Assembly: GCF_010686655.1 (NCBI RefSeq)
Contig: NZ_JAAGVY010000002.1
Location: 62,001-126,000, forward strand
Length of the DNA stretch: 64,000 bases
Origin: Cryomorpha ignava
GTDB taxonomy: Bacteria > Bacteroidota > Bacteroidia > Flavobacteriales_D > Cryomorphaceae
Direction: 5' to 3'
The stretch's first letter is position 1. Every line of letters begins with the position of its first letter. Of the stretch, positions 43,489-52,405 are shown piece by piece. A model generated the notes under the pieces. The model searched no databases, was not told the origin of the DNA, and saw only the letters and a program-made list of their open reading frames with translations. Made by a program: the position numbers and the translations under genes.

Positions 43489-45705
43489 TTAGAATCTATA
43501 GGTTACCACCGCAGTTGCCATAAAGGGCGTGCCGGGGGTAAAGGTAATTTCTTCTACAGGTGCTGCCTCACCGGCTAATCTTGTTTCGGTGGCAAATTGG
43601 GTTTCATTCCATTCTACATCTAAAAGATTCTGGATTTTTAATCCCAATTCAATGCTTTTCCACTGATATCCCATATTGAAATCCACAACTGTATATCCGA
43701 TGGCCACGATAGAATTATCTTCATTTGCCGGTCTGTCATCAATATGCCTAACACGTAGAGCTGCGTAAAGTCCATTTTCAAACATCGCGCTTAGCCCGCC
43801 CATTACTGTAAAGTCGGGAGCAAGTGGTATGTAATTGGCTCCTTCCGGATCATCAACCGAACGGGCAAACGTATAATTCACGTCCACATCTGCGTAAAGC
43901 CATTTAAGCGGTTGATAACGCACGCTCAAATCTACTCCCCGGCGTTCGGTTTTCCCTCCCGGTTCTACTATGCCGGCATCGCCCACATACACAAATTCCT
44001 GATCGAGATAAAGTGTCCATAAAGCGGCATTTACGATTAGTTTAGGTGCTGGTTTCCATATTGCGCCAAGATCTGCGCCATAAGCTGCCGGCAAAATGTC
44101 TTTACCGTTTTGAGCTACAACCACTCTTGTGTCATTTGAGTGAAAACCTTTACCGGTGTTGAGATAAAGTTGCAAATTACTTGAATAGTTGTACTGGAAA
44201 TTGAGTTTGGGACTTACGATAGATTTGTTTTCAGTTTGTGTGCGGTATGTCGGCAGGAGCTTGTCATAATAATCAAATTCGAAATAGTCGAAACGCAATC
44301 CGGGATTAACTTTCCATTTACCGAAAGTAAAATCGAGATTGGCGTAAGCATTGGTATTTGTTTGGTTGATATTTCCAAGCTTTAAAGAATCAAGGGTTGT
44401 AATCCGATTAACGGTATGAGATAGTTCGCTATCAATGGTTTGGTCATTTCTAAGACCTCCACCCAATTGAAACAGTAATCTATTTTCTCCAAGGTCAAAA
44501 TAACGGTTGTATTCTGCAGTTCCGCCAAAAAGTTGTCGCGCCTCCTTTTGTTTTATCTGATCGCCATTAATCGAATCTTCCAAAAAGAAGGTGAAGTTTG
44601 AGTACAGTTCAAAATCGTATTCGGAATAGTAAGCCATTGTTTTCACAAAACTGTTTTCATCAATATTCTTTGTATATTCCATTTGTAGGTTCATTCGGCT
44701 GGTTGCTCCACCTTCGGTATCGTCTATGGCTCCAAATCTGGATATTATTCCTTGATCTATAGCGCGTTGTGGTATTTGGCCAGATGCATCCCACGAACTT
44801 TTAAAGTAAGTTGCGGTAAATCCGATGCGATCATTATTTTCTAATTGACCGGCATATCTCCCCATAAGATTAATGCGTTTAAAATTCTGCGGACTTTCAA
44901 AAGGACCATCTGTACTTATATATTCAGTTGAAATCCAGGCAGAATGATCCTTTTGATCCAAGACGTTGTACATTCCGAGAATGCGTTGGGTATCAAATTG
45001 TCCCAATTCAAATCTCACCAGATTATTATTAAGCCTGTCTTTTAGCTTAAAATCTACAAAGCCTGCCGTGTTAAAATCGCCTCGTTCAGCGAAGTAAGGG
45101 CCTTTTCCAAAATTAATTGACTCAATAGCTTCGGGTGTTACCCAATGCATGTCGGCATAGCCCTGGCCATGCGCGTGAGACACCATATTTACCGGCATTC
45201 CATTTACGGAAAGTGCAATGTCGGTACCATGATCAATGTCAAATCCGCGAAGAAATATTTGTTCGGCCTTTCCGCCACCTGCATGTTGTCCAATAACAAG
45301 ACCGGGAACAGTGCGGAGCAATTCCTGAGAATTATTTACCGGATTAGTCATGAGGTTAACATCGGCGAAAATGTGAAGCGCGTCAATATCAGGTGCTATA
45401 ACAACTTCGTTTAAAGAAATAAATCGTTGTGTAAGTGCAAAGGTTAAGTCAGTATCCAGATTTTTGATAACTCGGGTTACTGTTTCGTAGCCCAAAGCGT
45501 TTACCCGTAGGGTATCGCCGGTTGCTAGCTTTTCAATCGTAAAATTTCCATTTCTATCTGTGTGGTAATGTGCGCCTTTATAGTTTTGAAGCACAAAGGC
45601 TCCTTCAATTCCGCGGCTGTTTCGGTCTAAGACCTGACCTTTTGATTGTGCGAAAGAGATTTGGCTGAACAGCATCAGCGTAAATATTGAGTAGAGTAGT
45701 TTCAT
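43489..45705 (-). CDS. TonB-dependent outer-membrane receptor
   Basis: The ATG at 45705 (MKLLYSIFTLMLFSQISFAQ, signal peptide) is chosen; the longer frame adds 56 residues with no signal. The 738-residue protein has an N-terminal carboxypeptidase-like repeat (GQVLDRNSRGIEGAFVLQNY, ALGYETV), then a plug domain (NNSQELLRTVPGLVIGQHAG, LRGFDIDHGTDIALSVNGMP) and a 22-strand barrel ending in AVVTYRF. The plug has VSHAHGQGYADMHWV, a His-rich motif. The neighbouring small His-rich exported protein suggests a metal ion or metal complex as substrate, which is inference. A TAnnTTTG box lies upstream. Confidence 0.92.
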   Translation of the reverse strand: MKLLYSIFTLMLFSQISFAQSKGQVLDRNSRGIEGAFVLQNYKGAHYHTDRNGNFTIEKLATGDTLRVNALGYETVTRVIKNLDTDLTFALTQRFISLNEVVIAPDIDALHIFADVNLMTNPVNNSQELLRTVPGLVIGQHAGGGKAEQIFLRGFDIDHGTDIALSVNGMPVNMVSHAHGQGYADMHWVTPEAIESINFGKGPYFAERGDFNTAGFVDFKLKDRLNNNLVRFELGQFDTQRILGMYNVLDQKDHSAWISTEYISTDGPFESPQNFKRINLMGRYAGQLENNDRIGFTATYFKSSWDASGQIPQRAIDQGIISRFGAIDDTEGGATSRMNLQMEYTKNIDENSFVKTMAYYSEYDFELYSNFTFFLEDSINGDQIKQKEARQLFGGTAEYNRYFDLGENRLLFQLGGGLRNDQTIDSELSHTVNRITTLDSLKLGNINQTNTNAYANLDFTFGKWKVNPGLRFDYFEFDYYDKLLPTYRTQTENKSIVSPKLNFQYNYSSNLQLYLNTGKGFHSNDTRVVVAQNGKDILPAAYGADLGAIWKPAPKLIVNAALWTLYLDQEFVYVGDAGIVEPGGKTERRGVDLSVRYQPLKWLYADVDVNYTFARSVDDPEGANYIPLAPDFTVMGGLSAMFENGLYAALRVRHIDDRPANEDNSIVAIGYTVVDFNMGYQWKSIELGLKIQNLLDVEWNETQFATETRLAGEAAPVEEITFTPGTPFMATAVVTYRF

Positions 45706-45913
45706 GTGTAGAGTGATGAGCATCTCGCTAAAAAATATAGCATGTCTAGATATAGGTTTTCGCCAGAAAGAGGGTTTCTTAAGGCTTGAAACGATGTTAT
45801 GGATAGAAAAATGAGAGAGAATTTTGCCGGCAGCAAGCTTCAGGAAAATATTCCCAAAGCGTACTGTTAGCATTTTTTTTGGGTTAAAATAGAATCTACC
45901 TACATCACTATAC

Positions 45914-45921
45914 CAAAGATA
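45914..45921 (-). promoter_or_regulatory. Bacteroidota -7 box for the TonB receptor
   Basis: On the minus strand the sequence reads TATCTTTG, matching TAnnTTTG, about 210 bases before the chosen ATG. No clear -33 box is visible, and the leader would be long. Confidence 0.35.
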
Positions 45922-46034
45922 ATTAGCAGTTTATACTGTTTGCGCAGAATACGCGATGTAGAACAGATTTATTTTAGAAACCCTGTAAGTTGGGCTGGAG
46001 TGCAAAAGGTGAATATCAATGAAGAAATTCGCAA

Positions 46035-46062
46035 ATTGCCTATTGCTCATTGCCTATTGCCT
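46035..46062. repeat. heptamer repeat (4 copies)
   Basis: ATTGCCT, ATTGCTC, ATTGCCT, ATTGCCT in exact 7-base register. It overlaps the last codons and stop of the small His-rich protein gene, whose final residues GNRQ are encoded by the repeat. Confidence 0.75.
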
Positions 46063-46514
46063 CTAGGTGGGGGAGTCGATATTTCTGAAAACCTTACAAT
46101 CAGAGTTTGAAAAATCGAAAAAAGTTCAGGTTTTGAATCTATTTGCCGAAAGGAGTCAAGATTCAAAACATCTGAAATGAGATGTATATCGAGAGATAAA
46201 TTGATTTTTTTAGGTGCTTCCGGCCTATTCGTTTCTGAATCAAAAGCTGCACTTATGAAGCTTATTAAAACGTGCTCGTGGGTTGCAGTCGCAATACCCG
46301 GAACAGTGTAATTTCCAATATCGGTATGTTGGTGCGAATATCTGCTGTGCTGGTGATTTTCTTCAGAAATACTTGTGAGAGCATGAGAAAATCTGTGACT
46401 TGTATTGGTAATAAAATCGCCGAAAGGAAAAAGGGCGTATACGCATAAAATGCAGACGCTCATCAACTTGATGAAACTGCTTTTTAAATTCTGATATGCG
46501 CTATTTTGATGCAT
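46047..46514 (-). CDS. small His-rich exported protein with C-terminal TPPPR motif
   Basis: A 155-residue protein with an N-terminal hydrophobic segment (FIKLMSVCILCVYALFPFG, about 14-32). The polar part is rich in His (HQHSRYSHQHTDIGNY and HEHVLISF), and the tail is STPPPR followed by GNRQ. It lies upstream of the TonB receptor on the same strand. Short His-rich exported proteins next to TonB receptors in Bacteroidota often belong to metal handling; the substrate here is unknown. The tail shares TPPPR with the protein at 22734-23123. Confidence 0.65.
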   Translation of the reverse strand: MHQNSAYQNLKSSFIKLMSVCILCVYALFPFGDFITNTSHRFSHALTSISEENHQHSRYSHQHTDIGNYTVPGIATATHEHVLISFISAAFDSETNRPEAPKKINLSLDIHLISDVLNLDSFRQIDSKPELFSIFQTLIVRFSEISTPPPRGNRQ

Positions 46515-46593
46515 GTAGAGGAGATACGCACACCGAGGAGATTCAGATTTTAAAATAAGAAATTTTTATTCTTAAGTCATCACTCACAACACT

Positions 46594-46628
46594 ACTCGCG
46601 ACTCGGGGCTAGAGACTCGTGACTATCT
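46594..46628. repeat. degenerate heptamer repeat (5 units)
   Basis: ACTCGCG, ACTCGGG, GCTAGAG, ACTCGTG, ACTATCT in 7-base register, in the gap downstream of the YajQ gene. Confidence 0.6.
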
Positions 46629-46632
46629 CAAA

Positions 46633-47121
46633 CTACTTCATATTAATATACTGAAGTGCCAGTCCAAAATCTCCCTGGCGACAAACCGCCATTGTTTCTT
46701 GCAAGTTGTCAATAGATTTTGATGTTGCACGCACTTTATCATCCATTATCTGGACTTCTACTTTTATTTTGGCATCTTTAATTGCCTTCACAATCTTTTT
46801 TGCGGTCTCTCTGTCAATCCCTTGCCTCACAGGAATTTCTTTTTTAACCACTTTTCCGGAAGTGTAAAACTCTTTAGAAAGATCAAGACTTTGCGGGTCG
46901 ATCCTTGCCTTTACAAACCTACCGATCAACACCTTTTCCATTTGGTCTATTCTGAAATCGTTTTCTGTAGTGAGATTAATGACAAGGTTTTTCTTGTCTA
47001 AATTTACTTCACTTCCAGTTCCTTTAAAGTCAAAACGAGTTTCAATTTCCTTTTTAGCAGCGTTTATCGCATTATCGACGGTTTGAAGATCTACTTCAGA
47101 AACAATATCAAATGATGGCAT
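46633..47121 (-). CDS. YajQ family nucleotide-binding protein
   Basis: A 162-residue cytoplasmic protein starting MPSFDIVSEVDLQTVDNAIN, the classic YajQ N-terminus. Both ferredoxin-like halves are present (KKEIETRFDFKGTGSEV; KKIVKAIKDAKIKVEVQIMD), with the end CRQGDFGLALQYINMK. YajQ proteins bind nucleotides; a relative in Xanthomonas binds cyclic di-GMP and a transcription factor. Length and sequence are fully typical. It is a single-gene unit. Confidence 0.93.
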   Translation of the reverse strand: MPSFDIVSEVDLQTVDNAINAAKKEIETRFDFKGTGSEVNLDKKNLVINLTTENDFRIDQMEKVLIGRFVKARIDPQSLDLSKEFYTSGKVVKKEIPVRQGIDRETAKKIVKAIKDAKIKVEVQIMDDKVRATSKSIDNLQETMAVCRQGDFGLALQYINMK

Positions 47122-47273
47122 GGCTTATATTATTCTTGTGTGCTACAAATTTCTAATTTCCAGCTGAATTTAACTCGAAACATGCCAATTTTTTAAAGAA
47201 ATTGCGAAAGTCGAACAAAAGTTAAGCTGGAAGTCCTGGCTGTTGGCTATAAAACAGGTTTTCTCATCCATTA

Positions 47274-47948
47274 TCAATTTATTACCAGTTCCTCTGAATC
47301 GTCAGAATATCTACAGCTGCTTAAAACAACCCCAAACATTCCATTCCCGTCATTTTCGGGATATTTCAATTTTAGCCAGCCAAGAACTGGAGTAGAATCT
47401 GTTTCCTTTCGGAATGCAAGATATACAAAATCAAACGCCATAATTTTGTAGCTGGCAGCGTTTGTATAATTCGATCCGAGTGAACCGAAACTTCTATAGT
47501 AATAAAGAAGGCAAGGTGAATTGTTAAACATTGATGAGCCCGGAATGGTACTTCCTAAGATAACTGGTTCTGGAACTGGAACTGTATAAGTAGTATAAAC
47601 AGTATCCGTTAATGAAGGATTCCAGCTCCATCGCGTATAACTTGTAGAATCTATCGCCATTTCAAAATCGTTTTTTGGGGTAAGCCTAATGTAGAAAACT
47701 GAACCATAAGATGGTGACCATTGAATGCCGACCTCTATTAACAGATCAAAAACTGAGTCCTTATCAATGTCTAAATCATAGCTGTAAAAACCGGAAGAAA
47801 CAGACATAAACCCTCCGACCAATGTATCATGCAAATCTGTTAGGTTTTCTTCAGCCACTTTTGCTGTGGGCTTATCATCATCTTTATTACAGCCGTTTGT
47901 GGCGAAAATAAGGAGGCTAAGTGCTAAAATGGTAACTACGTTTTTCAT
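47274..47948 (-). CDS. putative lipoprotein, unknown function
   Basis: The ATG at 47948 gives MKNVVTILALSLLIFATNGC, a lipoprotein signal; a start five codons upstream is also open. The mature part (about 205 residues) begins NKDDDKPTA and has a strand-rich domain with LDIDKDSVFDLLIEVG, which resembles lipoproteins carrying a short Asp-rich calcium-binding-like loop (DIDKDSVFD). The end includes WLKLKYPENDGNGMFGVVLS, a motif seen in related Bacteroidota lipoproteins. No function can be assigned. Confidence 0.7.
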   Translation of the reverse strand: MKNVVTILALSLLIFATNGCNKDDDKPTAKVAEENLTDLHDTLVGGFMSVSSGFYSYDLDIDKDSVFDLLIEVGIQWSPSYGSVFYIRLTPKNDFEMAIDSTSYTRWSWNPSLTDTVYTTYTVPVPEPVILGSTIPGSSMFNNSPCLLYYYRSFGSLGSNYTNAASYKIMAFDFVYLAFRKETDSTPVLGWLKLKYPENDGNGMFGVVLSSCRYSDDSEELVIN

Positions 47949-47993
47949 GCCTTCTAAATTCAAGTGAAGTTTTTTAATACTGCTTTTCCCGGT

Positions 47994-48197
47994 TCACACA
48001 AATAGCAATTCGAAACGCAAAAAAGAGCCATTTTCAAATCGATTTACTCTAGAAGCGAACTTGTAGAAGAGAACAATCAATGTAAATATAACTATTATTA
48101 AGACAAAATTAGTCCAGTTTCCCCTAAATACCTTCAATTTTGGCTCGGAGATTTGGTGAAATGCCAATAACCAAAAATCTGTATTTCTGAAAGTCAT
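47994..48197 (-). CDS. possible small membrane protein
   Basis: A 67-residue frame beginning MTFRNTDFWLLAFHQISEPK with one clear membrane segment (FVLIIVIFTLIVLFYKFA, about 31-48) and a basic C-terminal side. It fills the interval between the lipoprotein gene and the divergent DUF3857 gene. A real short gene is possible, but there is no family support and the composition could be chance. Confidence 0.3.
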   Translation of the reverse strand: MTFRNTDFWLLAFHQISEPKLKVFRGNWTNFVLIIVIFTLIVLFYKFASRVNRFENGSFLRFELLFV

Positions 48198-48238
48198 ACT
48201 AATTTCTTATAATTGTAATTCATTTGAGTCGATGACAA

Positions 48239-50248
48239 ATGCCTGATGCTTTAAAGAATCACCACAGTTTATTCCGTTTCGGAGTTTATATTGCCCTGAT
48301 TTCCTATTTAGGCTTGCTGCCGGTTGGCTTGCGGGCACAAGAACAGACTTTTGTGCCTTATGATGTGAAAAAGGTAGAGCCGGAAGATTTTTCGATAGAA
48401 AGTGATTTAATTGATAATGACACTGAAGCAATATATTTGTTTGATCTCGGTGACTCTAATTTAGATATCAGTACCGAAACCGTGCTTGAATTTAAACGGT
48501 TGTTTCGAATAAAAATCCTTTCTGAAAACGGCTTAGATCTGGCAAATCAAATTATTCAGTTATACATTGGCAGAAAAGATGAGGAAAAAATTGGTAAGGT
48601 GAAAGGGGGAGTCTATAATCTGGTAAATGGAAAAGTTGATTTTGAAAAGCTTAAAAATAGCGATTGGTCATTAGAACCATACGATGAAAATCACAAAGTT
48701 ACTCGTGTCGCTTTTAGAAATGTAAAGGTGGGCAGTATTATTGAGCTGGAATATTCCATTTTTAGCCCGTTTATATTTAACATGCCCGACTGGGAATTTC
48801 AGTATGATGATATTCCAGTGCTTTACAGCGAATATTATATCCGGCATCCCGAAAATATAGGTTACAAAATTCTAAAAATGGGTTACCATCCTCTACAATC
48901 CAGATTGATTACAACAGAGACAAGGGTTAATTCACCTCAAGGCATAATCACCAATTCTACCGTAAAAAAGGTTTATGCCTATGCCTGTGAAAATGTGCCC
49001 GCCATGCGCGATGAGCCTTTGATGGACTCGCCAGAAAATTATCGAACGAAAATTATCACCGAACTGCACTATATAGATTATATTTCTGAAACAGATTATT
49101 TTTATAAAGATTGGGAAGCGTCCATTACCGATTTTATTGAAGCAGGCGAGCATGAGATGTTCATGACGCCTAGCGATAAGGATAATTATCTTTCGTTAGA
49201 TACTATAAATTGCACAACCCTGCTGGATAGCATAAATGTGATTTACACCAAAATTTTAGAGGGGTTTTCAGATTCGGAAGAGCCCAATGCGCTGATAATT
49301 AGAAAAAAACCGCAGGATATTATTGACTCTAAAAAAGCGACTCCAAATGAAATGAATATGCTGCTCGTTTCTACACTGAGGGCGAATGGTATTGAGGCCT
49401 ATCCGGTGCTCGTAACCAAGCGCTCGCAGCAGAGAGTCCTGAAAGAATTTCCACTTATTTCGCAGTTTTCCTTATCCATTACTGCAGTGAATACGGAAGA
49501 TGGCTATATGCTTCTTGATGCCACACTTTCTAACCTGGCTATAGGCGAAATATCAGAGAAATACTACAATGGCGATGGCCTCGTGGTAAATAAAGAAAAG
49601 GTAGAGTGGATTCCTATTGTGAGTAATGAACCTACCAGCGAATCATGTTCAATTGAGTTTGGCTCTTTTGAAGAAAATAAACTTAAGGGAGTGATGCGAC
49701 TAAAGCTATCTGGAATTTACCGCAGTAGAATTAAGAATGTGCTGCGATACAGCAGCTCTTCAGAGCTGACTAAATTTTTGGACATAAATGAAAACGCCAC
49801 GATTACATTTAATGAACAAGAAAGTGATTTGCATTCGAGTCCGCTGGATTTGCGGTTTAATATCATGCTCAAGCTTGAAAAATTTGGAAGTTCCTATCTT
49901 TTGCCATCAATCATATATAAGAGTATGGCTAACAATATACTAAAAGAAAAAGACAGAAACTATCCCGTAAATTTCCCAGATGCATGGAGTGAAACGTATA
50001 CCTGTTTGGTGCACCTTGATAGCGAAAAGTATGCAGTAAACATTCCTGAAAACGCAAACTTCGTACTTCCCGACGATGGCGGGAATTTTTCATATCTGGG
50101 TAGCTATAATTTAGGTAATCTGTTAATTAGGAATAAAGTTGATTTGCACAAAAACACTTTTTTAGCTTCTGAATATCCGTTTTTGCGCCAATTTTATGAT
50201 CTTATTTCTACAAGTCATTCCTCATTTATAGAAATTACTGAAAAATGA
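48239..50248 (+). CDS. DUF3857/transglutaminase-like protein lacking the catalytic Cys
   Basis: A 669-residue protein with a signal peptide (YLGLLPVGLRAQ) and a DUF3857 domain (about 50-260; FRIKILSENGLDLANQI, VTRVAFRNVKVGSIIELEYS). The transglutaminase-like region is about 310-460. Where active relatives have G-D-C-K/D, this protein reads KKATPNEMNMLLVSTLRANG. The His segment is FPLISQFSLSITAV instead of FNHV, while the Asp strand YMLLDATL is kept, so it is probably not a transglutaminase or protease. The C-terminal domain is DUF3858-like. The last four bases (ATGA) overlap the start of a second, broken member of the family. Confidence 0.82.
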   Translation: MPDALKNHHSLFRFGVYIALISYLGLLPVGLRAQEQTFVPYDVKKVEPEDFSIESDLIDNDTEAIYLFDLGDSNLDISTETVLEFKRLFRIKILSENGLDLANQIIQLYIGRKDEEKIGKVKGGVYNLVNGKVDFEKLKNSDWSLEPYDENHKVTRVAFRNVKVGSIIELEYSIFSPFIFNMPDWEFQYDDIPVLYSEYYIRHPENIGYKILKMGYHPLQSRLITTETRVNSPQGIITNSTVKKVYAYACENVPAMRDEPLMDSPENYRTKIITELHYIDYISETDYFYKDWEASITDFIEAGEHEMFMTPSDKDNYLSLDTINCTTLLDSINVIYTKILEGFSDSEEPNALIIRKKPQDIIDSKKATPNEMNMLLVSTLRANGIEAYPVLVTKRSQQRVLKEFPLISQFSLSITAVNTEDGYMLLDATLSNLAIGEISEKYYNGDGLVVNKEKVEWIPIVSNEPTSESCSIEFGSFEENKLKGVMRLKLSGIYRSRIKNVLRYSSSSELTKFLDINENATITFNEQESDLHSSPLDLRFNIMLKLEKFGSSYLLPSIIYKSMANNILKEKDRNYPVNFPDAWSETYTCLVHLDSEKYAVNIPENANFVLPDDGGNFSYLGSYNLGNLLIRNKVDLHKNTFLASEYPFLRQFYDLISTSHSSFIEITEK

Positions 50249-52247
50249 GGTGGTTATTCATTGTTATATCTTTAGGGATATCAATTTCGACTGCAAATGC
50301 TGAAGATATTTCAGCAGTTGTAAGTGAGTCAAGAGCAATTCTTACTATTAAAGATGTAGATCGCGTTGAATTTGAAATGTTCAAAAGAATAAAAATTCTT
50401 TCCGAAAAAGGAAGTTATCATTCCCGGGTGGATTTCTACGAAAAGAATTTTAGAAACGCCGCGATTTACAATGTTACTGTAAAGGATGAGTATGGGAAAG
50501 TTGTGCTCGCTACGACCAAAAGGATTTTAAGAAAACGGCGGTTATTGAATACACTAATTCTTACGATGATATTTATAGATTTTACCTCGATTGTGGATTA
50601 AAGACTTATCCATATTCCATTGAGGTTCATAGCAAAATTCTAAGCAACACCTTTTTTGAAGGAGATTATGAGTTAAGTGAAGATGAGGGAACATTACTAC
50701 AGAAATCTTCTTTTGAAGTATTTTATCCGGAAGATTATAAGTTGAGTTATTATCTCAATAGGCCAGATTTGGTTTTGGTTAACTCAACTGGACAAGGAAA
50801 AAATAAGGTTCTAAAATTTGATTTGAAAGAAAGCTTCACCAGTAGCGCAGAGCCCTATATGCCTGAAAGCGACAGGCCGATAGTTTATATTGTTCCCGAA
50901 ATTTTTGAATACGGAAATATTATAGGTTCGTTTAGTTCCTGGCAAGACTATGGAGTTTGGATGAATCAGCTGTGGGAGGGGCGTAGTGTGCTATCAAAGT
51001 CATCTGTAGACGCTATCAATAAGCTTATTGTGGATAATCTTGATAGAGAAGATTTAGCAAAAGCCATTTACAAATATACCCAGCAAAATATGCGCTATGT
51101 GTCTATCAGCCTGGGGCTTGGTGGTCTTCAAACGATGTCGGCAAAGGAAACTGCAAAAATGGGTTATGGCGATTGCAAGGCGCTCAGTAATTTCACCGCT
51201 GCCGCCATGAATCATGCAGGAATCGAGGCATACCCGGCTCTAATCTATGGCGGTTCACGCTCGTTAAAAGTTGACCCCTGATAAACCCAGGTTTAGTTTT
51301 AATCACGTCATTCTTTGCCTTCCGGCAAATAGTGATACTACCTGGCTTGAGTGCACCGATAATACTGGACTTTTTGGTTATATGTCAGATTTTACAGATG
51401 ATCGATATGCCCTAATTTTAAAGCCAACCGGCGGTGAGCTGGCTAGAACTCCCTCTTTTTCGGCTTCCGCCAATGAAACCGTTCGGAAAGCAAGTGTCAC
51501 CCTTGGCGACAATGGCTCTGCAGGAATTGAAATTAGCTGCACATACAGAAATTTGGCTATGAGCAATACAAATTTTTACCAAAGGGAGCTTACAGGCAAG
51601 AAACCTATTTATGCTGTTAAGCGCGAAGTCAATCTGCCTTCATTTGACCTGGAGTCATATACATCTGAGCTATACAAAAATCAAGAACCTACACTTGATA
51701 TTAATTGCTCGCTTACAGCTCGAAACGTGGGTAGAAAAGTGGGTGATAAACTCTTGGTAAAGCCATTTTTAATACAAACTTCTATCCCCTCACTCGAATC
51801 TGATTCGGTGCGGGTACATCCCGTATTTTTCAAACATGGCTACACTTATTTAGATTCTATTTCTATTATGCTGCCCGCCGGCATGTCAATTCTTGAGCCT
51901 TTGGCTGAACTAGACGAAACAAACCAATTTGGTCAACTTTCTCTATATAGAGTCTGTCAATAGAGTTAGGTGGCTGGATCATAAAGTTCAATAGCAAGGC
52001 GCACGTAGGATTGAAAATCAAGGAGTTGACATTTGTCAATGACTGTTTTCAAGACAAGTGCAACGTAGATAGTGGACTGTATGGACAGACACTATATAGT
52101 TCATGGGATGAGCTGGAAAGAAAAATAGTTATTGTTCGCGCCATTCGCTTAAATAGTGGAGAGTATCAACCAGAACAGTATGCTGATCTCACTTCATTTC
52201 TTGATCAAGTAAGGGCTACAGAAGATATCTTTTTCATTTTCCATTAA
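50245..52247 (+). pseudogene. broken DUF3857/transglutaminase-like gene (two frameshifts plus insertion)
   Basis: A paralogue of the preceding gene, now in four open pieces: 50245-50601, a piece open across about 50520-51281, 51271-51963 and 52011-52247. The first shift fits loss of one A in the AAAA run at 50518-50521 (restored reading TKKDFKKTAVIEYTNSYDD). The second fits one extra C in the CCCC run near 51275-51278 (restored VDPDKPRFSFNHVILCLP). The third break is a MITE-like insertion at 51951-52091; joining its flanks restores FGQLSLYSSWDELERK, the family DUF3858 pattern. Unlike its neighbour, this copy keeps the triad: Cys in MGYGDCKALSNF, His in FNHV and Asp in ECTDNTG. The two single-base shifts could be sequencing errors; the insertion cannot. 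Confidence 0.85.
51951..52091. mobile_element. MITE-like insertion with terminal inverted repeats
   Basis: About 141 bp flanked by CTATATAG at 51943-51950 and 52092-52099. Counting inward from those octamers, the ends match as inverted repeats at 21 of 24 positions: GTCTGTC at 51952-51958 against GACAGAC at 52084-52090, then ATA and AGT matching inside. Since CTATATAG is its own reverse complement, it may be an 8-bp target duplication or part of the terminal repeat. The element encodes nothing. It sits inside a gene whose reading frame is restored by removing it together with one octamer. Confidence 0.7.
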
Positions 52248-52405
52248 ACTGATTATCGTGATTGGTTGTGGCAGAGAAACCCACTTATGAAGTTTTTTAG
52301 AAAGAGTCTATTAAATCATCATCAGTCAACTTAGGAGCTGGAGCGTGGCATGAAGCACTTTGAGACGCTATGTCATAGGAACTCGAATCGGTCGCGAATA
52401 TGAAG

